A stretch of 64,000 nt of DNA, taken from positions 38,599-102,598 of the forward strand of contig CAKUFG010000006.1 in NCBI GenBank assembly GCA_934647235.1, read 5' to 3'. Origin of the DNA: an uncultured Clostridia bacterium (GTDB lineage: Bacteria > Bacillota > Clostridia > Christensenellales > Aristaeellaceae). Position 1 is the first letter of the stretch, and the number at the start of each line of letters is the position of its first letter. Below, piece after piece: positions 31,511 to 39,076 of the stretch. The notes under the pieces were generated by a model. It worked only from the letters and a program-made list of their open reading frames with translations, searched no databases and had not been told where the DNA came from. The translations under genes were made by a program, and so were the position numbers.

Positions 31511-33577
31511 ATGAGCGAACAGGTCATTGAAAAATACGGCATCAATTTTGAGGAGCGCGCCAAGCAGATCCTGAGCACCGAGCCGATTCTGGCCGCCAAG
31601 GATCTGGAGGTGCAGTTCACCCTGCGCGGCGAAAAGCTGAACGCCATCCGCAAGTGCTCCCTGGAATTGTATGACGGCGAAACGCTGGCCATCGTGGGCG
31701 AGTCCGGCTCGGGCAAGTCCGTGTTTACCAAGTGCTTTGTGGGCATGCTGGATAAAAACGGCTCCATCACCGGCGGCTCCATCCTGTATAACGGCCAGGA
31801 TCTGACCAAGTTTACCACCGAGAAGGAATGGCGCACCATCCGCGGCGGCAAGATCGCCATGGTGACGCAGGATCCCATGACCAGCCTGAACCCGCTGAAG
31901 AAGATCGGCGTGCAGATTCAGGAGGCCATCGAGCTGCATCAGGGCATGCGCGGCCGAGAGGCCAAGCGCGAGGCCATCCACATGCTGGAGCTGGTGGGTA
32001 TCCCCGATCCTGAGCGCCGCTATAATCAGTATCCGCATGAGTTTTCCGGCGGCATGCGCCAGCGCGTGGTCATCGCCATCGCCGTGGCCTGCCGTCCGCA
32101 GATCCTGATCTGCGACGAGCCGACCACCGCCCTGGATGTGACCATCCAGGCGCAGATTTTGGATTTGATCCGCAAGCTGCAGCGCGAGCAGCACATGACC
32201 ATCATCTATATTACCCACGACCTGGGCGTGGTGGCCAACGTGGCCGACCGTGTGGCGGTTATGTACGCCGGCCAGATTGTGGAAATCGGCATGGTCAACG
32301 AGATTTTCTTCGATGCATGGCATCCCTACACCTGGGCGCTGCTGGGCGCGCTGCCGCAGCTGGGCGTCAAGGGCGAAAAGCTGCCCGCCATCGATGGTAC
32401 CCCGCCGAACCTGTTCAACAAGGTGGTGGGCGATTCCTTCGCCCCCCGCAACCATCAGGCGCTCAACATCGATTTCCTGGAGGAGCCGCCGCTCTTTGAC
32501 GTGACGCCCACGCACCAGGCCAAGACCTGGATGCTGGATCCGCGCGCGCCCAAGATCAACCAGCCCGATACCATCCGTAAGCTCAGCAGCCAGCACCTGA
32601 TGGACGCCGAGCCCATCTCCCATATGGATCATCCCCATCTGCGGCCCGACCGTGAGCCGCTGATCGAGGTGAAGGATCTGCAGATCACCTTTGGCTCGGG
32701 CAAAAAGAAGTTTGTGGCCGTGGACGATGTAAACTTCACCATCTACCGCGGCGAAACCTTCTCGCTGGTGGGCGAGTCCGGCTCGGGCAAAACCACCATC
32801 GGCCGCGCCATCGTGCGCATCAATCCCGTCACCAACGGCGAGGTGCTCTTCAAGGGCCGCCGCATCAGCGGCAAGATCAGCAAGGAGCTGGATAACGAGG
32901 TTATCCGCAGCTGCCAGATGATCTTCCAGGATCCCATGGCCTCGCTGAACGAGCGCGCCAAGGTGGATTATATCGTATCCGAGGGCATCATCAATTATCA
33001 CCTGTACAAGGATAACAAGGATCGCGTGGATAAGGTGCAGCACGCGCTGGAGGAAGTTGGCCTGCTGCCTGAGTTCTCCAGCCGCTTCCCGCACGAGTTC
33101 TCGGGCGGCCAGCGTCAGCGCATCGGCATTGCCCGCAGCCTGATCATGCAGCCGGAGTTCATCGTGGCCGACGAGCCCATCTCCGCCCTGGACGTATCCA
33201 TCCGCGCGCAGGTGCTGAACCTGCTGAACGAGCTGAAGAAAAAGCGCAACCTGACCTACCTTTTCATCGCGCATGATCTGAGCGTGGTGCGCTTTATTTC
33301 CGATCGTATTGCGGTCATTCACAAGGGCCGCATCGTGGAGCTGGCCGAGGCGGAGGAGCTGTTCCGCCATCCGCTGCATCCCTATACCCGTGCGCTGCTG
33401 TCGGCCGTGCCCAATCCCAATCCCTATCTGGAGCGCAGCAAGAAGCTGCTGGTGTACGATCCGTCGGTGCACGACTACTCGGTGGATAAGCCGGAGTGGT
33501 GCGAGATTTTGCCCGACCACTTTGTATACGGCAACGCGCCCGAGCTGGACGGCTACCGCAAGGAGCTGGGTCTGTAA
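31511..33577 (+). CDS. Fused OppD-OppF ABC transporter ATPase
   Basis: A 688-residue protein with two complete nucleotide-binding domains that are usually separate OppD and OppF. Domain 1: Walker A GESGSGKS (63-70), signature FSGGMRQR (178-185), Walker B ILICDEP (198-204). Domain 2: Walker A GESGSGKT (421-428), signature FSGGQRQR (530-537), IVADEP (551-556). Between them (about 265-385) is the oligopeptide-transporter C-terminal region; its normal Cys cluster is missing, reading GDSFAPRNHQALNIDFLEEP. Both domains look competent for ATP hydrolysis. The start at 31511 follows AGGGGAGGGG. It powers the importer encoded just upstream. Confidence 0.94.
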   Translation: MSEQVIEKYGINFEERAKQILSTEPILAAKDLEVQFTLRGEKLNAIRKCSLELYDGETLAIVGESGSGKSVFTKCFVGMLDKNGSITGGSILYNGQDLTKFTTEKEWRTIRGGKIAMVTQDPMTSLNPLKKIGVQIQEAIELHQGMRGREAKREAIHMLELVGIPDPERRYNQYPHEFSGGMRQRVVIAIAVACRPQILICDEPTTALDVTIQAQILDLIRKLQREQHMTIIYITHDLGVVANVADRVAVMYAGQIVEIGMVNEIFFDAWHPYTWALLGALPQLGVKGEKLPAIDGTPPNLFNKVVGDSFAPRNHQALNIDFLEEPPLFDVTPTHQAKTWMLDPRAPKINQPDTIRKLSSQHLMDAEPISHMDHPHLRPDREPLIEVKDLQITFGSGKKKFVAVDDVNFTIYRGETFSLVGESGSGKTTIGRAIVRINPVTNGEVLFKGRRISGKISKELDNEVIRSCQMIFQDPMASLNERAKVDYIVSEGIINYHLYKDNKDRVDKVQHALEEVGLLPEFSSRFPHEFSGGQRQRIGIARSLIMQPEFIVADEPISALDVSIRAQVLNLLNELKKKRNLTYLFIAHDLSVVRFISDRIAVIHKGRIVELAEAEELFRHPLHPYTRALLSAVPNPNPYLERSKKLLVYDPSVHDYSVDKPEWCEILPDHFVYGNAPELDGYRKELGL

Positions 33578-33591
33578 GCAAATGATAAACG

Positions 33592-33628
33592 CCCCCGGCT
33601 GTTTCGCATGAGACGGCCGGGGGTTTTT
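33592..33628 (+). terminator. Terminator of the peptide importer operon
   Basis: CCCCCGGC-T-GTTTC (33592-33605) pairs with GAGAC-G-GCCGGGGG (33610-33623), followed by TTTTT. It lies 15 bases after the ATPase stop codon. Confidence 0.92.
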
Positions 33629-33706
33629 CGTTATGGCGCGGGCGATGGAGAGCGGCGAAAAATTTGCTATCCTGTGCTCAGGTACTTTTTTGAAGGGGGC
33701 GTGCGC

Positions 33707-34462
33707 GTGAAACGGCTGCTGTGTCTATTGCTTGCGCTGATGCTGATACCCTGCGCGAGTGCGCTGGGCGAGGAGGACGACGGTACGATGGAATTCAAAA
33801 GCCTGCTTCGCGGCAGAATCCTTGAAATTCTGAATGCATGGCCTGCGAAGGATCAATACGCGATCATGTTTTTTATCTATCCCAACGAGGCCCATACCTA
33901 TCGGGGCTATTCCAACCTGACGGAATTTCAAATGCTGTATAAATGCGAATCGGATATGGGCAAGCATACCAATCCCTTTTTCGCGCCTGCGGATGAGAAC
34001 GAGGAGCGCTGGAATCCGGCGTATTGGGACATGGATTTGAAGCAGCCCGTGATTTCCTATTGGGAGCCAAACCAATATGCGGAAGCGCTGATCGACTGGT
34101 ATGAAGCTGCGGGCGTGCAGCGGATTGGCTATGAGGATCACACGCTGGATTACGACAGCGAAATGCGCTATATCGGCAAGGGCCCCAACGGCCTGCCCGA
34201 GCTTTTGAGCCTGATTGCGGACATTGCCGCGGAGCTGCAAACGGACGGCGTCATCGAGAAGAAATTCGGCAGGAGGATCCCCATCATCCTGGCTGATCTG
34301 GAAACCGCCTGGTATATGATCGAAGCGACGCAGGCCGCCAATCCAAACGGCGAGGCGGACGCTTATTTGCAGGCCTGCAAACGGCAGGCAGAGCAAGCCG
34401 AAGCCATGCGGGAAATGTATGCAAATGAAATCGAAGAGCTGATGAAGCGGCGCAATAAGTAA
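33707..34462 (+). CDS. Hypothetical secreted protein
   Basis: A 251-residue protein not recognised. GTG 33707 is chosen because GAAGGGGG precedes it and a signal peptide follows at once (KRLLCLLLALMLIPCASAL, then GEEDDG). The IPCA segment resembles a lipobox loosely (Pro at -1 makes processing doubtful). The mature part has conserved-looking aromatic stretches (NEAHTYRGYSNLTEFQMLYK, ALIDWYEAAGVQRIGYEDH) and a helical C-terminus rich in Glu, Ala and Gln. It stands alone between two terminators. Confidence 0.7.
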   Translation: MKRLLCLLLALMLIPCASALGEEDDGTMEFKSLLRGRILEILNAWPAKDQYAIMFFIYPNEAHTYRGYSNLTEFQMLYKCESDMGKHTNPFFAPADENEERWNPAYWDMDLKQPVISYWEPNQYAEALIDWYEAAGVQRIGYEDHTLDYDSEMRYIGKGPNGLPELLSLIADIAAELQTDGVIEKKFGRRIPIILADLETAWYMIEATQAANPNGEADAYLQACKRQAEQAEAMREMYANEIEELMKRRNK

Positions 34463-34469
34463 ATAAAAA

Positions 34470-34505
34470 CACACCTTCGCAAGTTTTCCCTGCGAAGGTG
34501 TTTTA
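34470..34505. terminator. Bidirectional terminator between convergent genes
   Basis: CACCTTCGCA (34472-34481) and TGCGAAGGTG (34491-34500) enclose a nine-base loop, with AAAAACA before and TTTTA after, so it can end both the secreted-protein gene and the ECF gene reading toward it. Confidence 0.88.
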
Positions 34506-34513
34506 CTTTAGGG

Positions 34514-35071
34514 TTATTTCAGCTCGCTCTTGTTCAGCACATGCCGCAGCGCGGGCAGCATGGCCTTGTACAGGATGGGCGCGGCGACGATGGCCACGCC
34601 GGCGTTGATGATGGAGGGGATAAACTTGCTCAGCATCGTCGCCCACACGGTGTTCATGGGATAGCCGTACACAAAGGCCTGATAAATAAAGGTCTTGAGC
34701 ATGTACAGCGCCACATAGGTCAGCGCGCCGCACACCGCCGCCACGATGGCGCGGACAAAGCCCTCATTGCGGGTATCCCTGCTCCACAGCACGCGGGCGC
34801 ACACCCAGGCCATCATGAACTTGCTGACGAAGGTGATCAGGATGTTGATCACATCGTAGCCATGGAAAGCGTCATACAGCGCGGAGCCCAGGCCCGCGGC
34901 CAGGCCGCCGTACACGCCGCCAAACAGCATGCCAGACAGCAGGCACATGGCGTTGGCAAAGTGCACCTTGGAGCCCAGCAGGGGGAAACGAAACAGCGTA
35001 ACCACATAGACAATGGCGGCCATCACGCCTGTGAAGGCCAGGGTATAGGCGTTCATACGTTGCTTTTTCAT
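34514..35071 (-). CDS. ECF transporter S component (PF07155-like)
   Basis: A 185-residue membrane protein with about six helices. Segments AYTLAFTGVMAAIVYVVTLF, HFANAMCLLSGMLFGGVYGG and GLGSALYDAFHGYD are typical of ECF S components of the PF07155 type; the vitamin or metabolite is not readable. ATG 35071 follows GGGAGGC. It lies 37 bases after a YitT-family gene on the same strand. The energising EcfAAT module is elsewhere. Confidence 0.82.
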   Translation of the reverse strand: MKKQRMNAYTLAFTGVMAAIVYVVTLFRFPLLGSKVHFANAMCLLSGMLFGGVYGGLAAGLGSALYDAFHGYDVINILITFVSKFMMAWVCARVLWSRDTRNEGFVRAIVAAVCGALTYVALYMLKTFIYQAFVYGYPMNTVWATMLSKFIPSIINAGVAIVAAPILYKAMLPALRHVLNKSELK

Positions 35072-35108
35072 AGCGAAGCCTCCCGGTTTCTGAAGAATAC
35101 AGCCGCTA

Positions 35109-35774
35109 TCATAGCACAGTTTCATTGCCTGCGCAAGACGGCGCGGTGTCTTTCTCTCGTTTCCCCGCGCGCTGCACAATGCCGATCAGCTGCCCGGACA
35201 GAATGACCGTCAGCAGCGAATACAGGATGCGCCGCAGCGGGATGTAGGTGAGCGACAGCCCCAGCACGATCAGATCGCTGATCAGATAAATCCACTGGAT
35301 GGGAATGCGGGTCACATGCTCCAGGCTCATGGACAGCGCATCGTCCCCGCCCGGCGCGCCGCCCGCGCGCACGCACAGTCCCACGCCCACGCCCACGAAC
35401 ATCGCGCCCGCCACCGCGGCGATCAGCGGGTGCTCGGATAATTCGGGAACCAGGATAGGAAACTGCTCAAACACGGCGTAAAACAGCGAAAAAGCGCCGC
35501 CCGCCACGATGGAGCGCGCCACGAACCCGCGCCCCAGCAGCCGCCAGCCCAGCAGGTAGCAGGCGGCGTTGAGAATCAGCGAGCTGACAGAGGGCGATAT
35601 GCCCAGCCAGTGATGCCCCAGCAGCGTCAGCCCCAGCACGCCGCCCTCGGTTACGCCCGATATGGAGTGCACCTGATACAGCCCGAAGGCCAGGATGGCG
35701 CTGCCAGACAGCAGCAAAAACAGCTCCCTGCGCGTGACGGCCAGGGAGGCGAAAAGCGCCTTGATTTTTTTCAT
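35109..35774 (-). CDS. YitT family membrane protein
   Basis: A 221-residue DUF161/YitT-type protein with five predicted helices and the family segment SISGVTEGGVLGLTLLGHHW near the N-terminus. It lacks the usual cytoplasmic C-terminal DUF2179 domain, so it is a short form. VRAGGAPGGDDALSMSLEHV is the second conserved stretch. ATG 35774 is chosen at the start of the conserved part, following AAAGGG. The role of the family is poorly known. The ECF S component gene follows. Confidence 0.82.
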   Translation of the reverse strand: MKKIKALFASLAVTRRELFLLLSGSAILAFGLYQVHSISGVTEGGVLGLTLLGHHWLGISPSVSSLILNAACYLLGWRLLGRGFVARSIVAGGAFSLFYAVFEQFPILVPELSEHPLIAAVAGAMFVGVGVGLCVRAGGAPGGDDALSMSLEHVTRIPIQWIYLISDLIVLGLSLTYIPLRRILYSLLTVILSGQLIGIVQRAGKREKDTAPSCAGNETVL

Positions 35775-35954
35775 TTTCAAAATACCCTTTCTGTGCCGGT
35801 CAAAATAAAAAGCAGCGCAAAAAGAGCCTATGACGGCGGACGTTTCTTCAGGCAGCGCGCAGCCGCTGCGGGACAGGGCAAAATAAAACCTCCCTTTCAT
35901 CAGGCGGGGAAAATCAGTAAATCCTATATAGTATAGCAGAAAAACCTCGCGCCG

Positions 35955-36058
35955 TCAAAGCCGGGCAAGAAAGGGGACGAGGGGGCGAGAAAGGGGACGA
36001 GGGGGTACGTTACTTTCTTCACTGAAGAAAGTAACGTTCCCTTCGTTCTTTCCGTCCT
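35955..36058. repeat. Short type B repeat: GA-rich direct repeats and palindrome
   Basis: Two direct copies of GAAAGGGGACGAGGGGG precede the palindrome GTTACTTTCTTCACTGAAGAAAGTAAC (36009-36035). The same palindrome occurs at 36917-36943 and 59925-59951 and, split, at 40414-40532. Here it appears alone, without the longer block seen at the other sites. Confidence 0.8.
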
Positions 36059-36060
36059 CC

Positions 36061-36849
36061 TTAGAGCAGCGGGTACGCCTTGGGCGGCACGCCATGCGCG
36101 CGCAGCACCGCGTTCAGCCGCGCCATCGCGTCGTCATCCATGCCCGGCAGGGCGTGGATTTCGCGGGTGCTGAAACGGTTGAAATCGGGCAGATAGGCAA
36201 TGCCAAGCGCACGCATGGCCTGCACGGCCTCGGCGGGCAGGCAGGCAAAGGCCAGCTCCGCTGCGGGCCGCTGCGCCGGGGTCTTGTAGGGCAGGGTGGC
36301 CTCATAGGCCGCCGCCTTGGCGGGATCCACCTCAAAAATGGGATCCTCGCGCCACACGCCGCTCACACCGTCCAGCGCGCTGGGCTGCAGCGCCATCGCC
36401 ATCAGCGCGTCGCCCACGCCGTAATCATCGCTGATGCCGTATTCCCGCGCCGGACGGAAGCCAAAGCGCGGATAGTAATCAGGATGCCCGTGCAGGCACA
36501 CGATGCCAAACCCCATGGCGCGCGCCTGGTCCAGCGCGTAGCGCAGCAGCGCCCCGCCCACGCCGCGGCCCTTCCAATCGGGCGCCACGCTGAGCGGGCC
36601 GAAGGTAATCGCATCGTGCCGCTGGCCATCGGGGCTGTCGATGCTGCCGTGGCTGAACATCACGTTTGCGATCACGCGGCCATCCTGCTCGGCCACGAAA
36701 TCCAGCTCGGGGATAAAGCACGGCGCGTCGCGCAGGATGTGCGCCAGGTAGTGTTCAACGCAGCCCGGCTCAAACTCGCCCCAGAAGGCGTCGCGGGTCA
36801 GCAGCTCGACGGTGTAAAAATCCTGTTTATTTTCAAGACGAATATTCAT
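36061..36849 (-). CDS. GNAT N-acetyltransferase with C-terminal helix-hairpin-helix domain
   Basis: A 262-residue protein. Residues about 1-165 are a YhbS-like GNAT domain with the acetyl-CoA site VAPDWKGRGVGGALLRYALD. The C-terminal 50 residues (MRALGIAYLPDFNRFSTREI, then HALPGMDDDAMARLNAVLRA) resemble the helix-hairpin-helix of the RNA polymerase alpha C-terminal domain or TfoX C-terminus, an unusual add-on. ATG 36849 is preferred because GGAGG is then eight bases away; ATG 36855 would be too close. The substrate is unknown. It is flanked on both sides by type B repeats. Confidence 0.8.
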   Translation of the reverse strand: MNIRLENKQDFYTVELLTRDAFWGEFEPGCVEHYLAHILRDAPCFIPELDFVAEQDGRVIANVMFSHGSIDSPDGQRHDAITFGPLSVAPDWKGRGVGGALLRYALDQARAMGFGIVCLHGHPDYYPRFGFRPAREYGISDDYGVGDALMAMALQPSALDGVSGVWREDPIFEVDPAKAAAYEATLPYKTPAQRPAAELAFACLPAEAVQAMRALGIAYLPDFNRFSTREIHALPGMDDDAMARLNAVLRAHGVPPKAYPLL

Positions 36850-36879
36850 TTTCATTTCCTCCATATTTTGTGATAGGTG

Positions 36880-37650
36880 AATAGGGAGCAAGGACGAGGG
36901 GGAGAGACGAGGGGACGTTACTTTCTTCAGTGAAGAAAGTAACAAAGAACCGGTTTTGCGTAAAAGCTGCTGGAATTAAACTGAAAGACAGGATTGCTGT
37001 AGAGCCCCGTGGCAGGGAAAAACTTGAATCGCTCGGTCTGGAGCAAGCTCCGCCCGCGCGCTTTTGCCTTTTTCCCCTATGGCCGTGCTGCGCACGTCCG
37101 CGCCGATTAAAATCGGCGTGCCACGGGGGCGTAGTTGGATGCGGAACCCTTGTGCGGTGATTTGCAATAGCTGGAGAGTGTACTCACCCAAAGGCTTCTC
37201 CTTGAGGAGAGGCTCCGCCGTAGGCGGTGGTGAGGTGTAGACCACGCAGTGGTCGTTATCATAACTATATAAAAGATAACGCCGCTGCGGCGGCTACACC
37301 TCATCCGAGCGGCTAAAGCCGCCCACCTTCCCCTCCAAGGGGAAGGCTTTTGGTGACCGTTCTATCTTACACTCGCTTTCCGCTGCGTCTGATTCCCACA
37401 CCCAACCACGCCCCTCGTGGCACGCTGATCGCAGATCAGCGCGGGCGTGCGCAGCACGACCAAGGGGGAAAGCAGGAAGCGAACGGAGGAAAGCTTGCTT
37501 TCATCCGGGCGGTTCAGGCTTTCACCTGCCACGGGGCGGGTGGCCAGGGCCACACCCAGTTTTATTCAATTGACTTTCACGTCGCACGCAGCTTTCTTTG
37601 GTACTTTCTTGGGCTCCAAGAAAGTACCGTTTTCCTCGTCCCCCTCGTCC
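36880..37650. repeat. Composite mosaic repeat block 1 (type B)
   Basis: This 0.77-kb non-coding block between the GNAT gene and rsgA is built of palindromes. In order it has GA-rich ACGAGGGG tracts, the palindrome at 36917-36943, a CGTGGCAGGGAAAA segment, an ATTAAAATCGGCGTGCCACG stem, a GGCTTCTCCTTGAGGAGA terminator-like hairpin, the cloverleaf module (37229-37305), a CCTTCCCCTCCAAGGGGAAGG hairpin, a CGTGGCACGCTGATCGCAG segment, and a variant palindrome GGTACTTTCTTGG/CCAAGAAAGTACC with GA-rich ends inverted. The same module order recurs at 40.4-41.1 kb and, inverted, at 59.1-59.95 kb. No protein is encoded. Confidence 0.88.
37229..37305. repeat. Cloverleaf-like repeat module, copy 1
   Basis: Outer arms GGTGAGGTGTAG (37229-37240) and CTACACCTCATC (37294-37305) enclose three hairpins: ACCAC-GCA-GTGGT, CGTTATC...GATAACG, and GCCGC-T-GCGGC. 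The result is a four-way junction of about 77 bases, in DNA or RNA. Confidence 0.8.
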
Positions 37651-37652
37651 CC

Positions 37653-38663
37653 TTATCTCCGGTTCTTGCGGTTGTACCTGGCAATTTGCTTCATTTTTTC
37701 ATGCTTGGCGGCCAGCTGCGCCGCGCGGTCGGATTCCGCCGTCAGCGCCTGATAGCGCTGCCATAGCCCCGCGTCCAGCGCGCCGCTTGCCAGCGCGGCG
37801 CGCACGGCGCAGCCCGGCTCGCAGGTGTGGGTGCAGTTGGAAAAGCGGCAGCGGCCGATCAGCTCCTCCACCGGCGCAAAGCTGTCGCGCAGCCCCTCAC
37901 GGGCGAAAAGCAGCCCCATCTCGCGCATGCCGGGGGTGTCGATAATCATCGCGCCGCCGGGCAGCATCAGCAGCTGGCGCGCGGTGGTGGTGTGCCGCCC
38001 CTTGCCATCCTGGGCGCGGATGGCGGCGGTTGCCTGCGCATCCTGTCCCAGCAGGGCATTGATCAGGCTGGATTTGCCCACGCCCGAGCTGCCTAAGATC
38101 ACCAGCGTGCGGCCGGGGGCCAGATAGGGCACAAGCCCCGCCATGCCCGCGCCCGTGGCGGCCGATACCGCCAGCGCCGGGACGTCGGGAAAGCGCTGCT
38201 GCACGGCGGCCAGATAGGGCTGGGCATCGGCGCACAGATCGGCCTTGGTCAGCAGGATCACCGGCGCGCCCCCGCTCTGCAGGGCCAGCGCCAGCGTGCG
38301 CTCCAGCCGCGGCAGGTTAAAATCCTGATTGAGCGATTGCGCAATCAGCACGGTGTCAAAATTGGCCGCCACGGCCTGGGCCACGCGCCCCGGCGTGGGA
38401 TCGCGGCGCGCAAAGCAGCTGCGGCGCGGCAGGGTGCGCACAATGGCGCTGTCGCCCGCCTGCTGCCAGGCAAGCAGCACAAAATCGCCCACGGTGGGAA
38501 ACGTCTCGCCGCCGTAGTAGTACGCGCCGCCGCGCAGGGTGGCAAAGCCCGCGCCCGCATCGCACACAATCTGATAGCGGCCGCGATGCTCGCCTACAAC
38601 GCGCGCGGCCAGGCAGGGGGAGTAGTCGTTGGGGTCGGTATACCCATAAGCTGAGATATGCAA
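37653..38663 (-). CDS. rsgA: Small ribosomal subunit biogenesis GTPase RsgA
   Basis: A 336-residue circularly permuted GTPase that helps mature the 30S subunit. An N-terminal OB-type domain is followed by the permuted G motifs: G4 LLTKADL, G1 ILGSSGVGKSSLINALLG, G3 DTPGMRE. The C-terminal zinc motif is visible in CRFSNCTHTCEPGCAVRAAL. I place the start at TTG 38663 because GGAGGAAT lies eight bases upstream and the protein then begins LHISAYGYTD, as RsgA proteins do; codons further upstream run into the terminator of the adjacent RNA. It lies directly downstream of that RNA gene. Confidence 0.93.
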   Translation of the reverse strand: MHISAYGYTDPNDYSPCLAARVVGEHRGRYQIVCDAGAGFATLRGGAYYYGGETFPTVGDFVLLAWQQAGDSAIVRTLPRRSCFARRDPTPGRVAQAVAANFDTVLIAQSLNQDFNLPRLERTLALALQSGGAPVILLTKADLCADAQPYLAAVQQRFPDVPALAVSAATGAGMAGLVPYLAPGRTLVILGSSGVGKSSLINALLGQDAQATAAIRAQDGKGRHTTTARQLLMLPGGAMIIDTPGMREMGLLFAREGLRDSFAPVEELIGRCRFSNCTHTCEPGCAVRAALASGALDAGLWQRYQALTAESDRAAQLAAKHEKMKQIARYNRKNRR

Positions 38664-38680
38664 TTGTGATTCCTCCAAGT

Positions 38681-38872
38681 CAAAAACAGCAAAACGCCGC
38701 AAGAACCGCAGCGGTCCTCACGGCGTGAAGAAGCGTTCTGCGGGCGCAAATGGATGCAGCAAACAAGGCGAACGCGCAGCGCAGTTCGCACTCTTCGGTT
38801 ACATAGCGACTAAGCGCCTTACAGAACCGACATCCATTGCCCCTTTCGCGCTTCCCTTGGGGGAAGCATTAT
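38681..38872 (-). ncRNA. Unassigned structured RNA upstream of rsgA
   Basis: About 190 bases with a promoter at one end and a strong terminator at the other. From the 5-prime end: a hairpin GCTTCCC/GGGAAGC; GAAGCG pairing with CGCTTC near the 3-prime end; AATGGATG (38838-38831) pairing with CATCCATT (38756-38749); inside, a hairpin TCGGTT/AACCGA (38830-38825 with 38800-38795) and another GCGAAC/GTTCGC. The terminator (38726-38681) has a roughly 14-pair stem closing on GCTGC, then TTTTGCTGTTTTT. It has no T-box sequence and no reading frame of note. Length and shape recall 6S RNA or the raiA motif, but I cannot assign a family. Confidence 0.75.
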
Positions 38873-38878
38873 AGATAT

Positions 38879-38907
38879 AGTATAGCACCCCTTGCCGCAA
38901 AAAGCAA
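38879..38907 (-). promoter_or_regulatory. Sigma-A promoter of the structured RNA
   Basis: On the minus strand TTGCTT (38907-38902) and TATACT (38884-38879) are 17 bases apart. The predicted transcript start is near 38872. Confidence 0.8.
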
Positions 38908-38977
38908 CGCCAAATATAAAACGGCCGGTTTTAGCGGCTTTTTGCGCAAATTTGCCCCCCTTTTGCGCCAAAACCGC

Positions 38978-39006
38978 TTGTACAATCGATAAAGATGGTA
39001 TATAAT
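38978..39006 (+). promoter_or_regulatory. Sigma-A promoter of pgk
   Basis: TTGTAC (38978-38983) and TATAAT (39001-39006) are 17 bases apart, about 70 bases before the pgk start and divergent from the RNA promoter at 38907. Confidence 0.88.
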
Positions 39007-39076
39007 GGACGATGTGTGCGGGCCTTTGCCCGTCTCAAGCTGACGCCCCAATTTTCCAGCAAAAAGGAGAATGATT

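Noticed and set aside
31442..33520. A 692-residue minus-strand open frame
   Set aside because: Complement of the fused ATPase gene, which has clear motifs on the plus strand.
36880..37650. Possible insertion sequence with a degraded transposase
   Set aside because: No frame in the block resembles a transposase; it consists of palindromes only.
38681..38872. T-box leader for rsgA
   Set aside because: The conserved T-box sequence and specifier-loop layout are absent, and rsgA is not an amino-acid gene.
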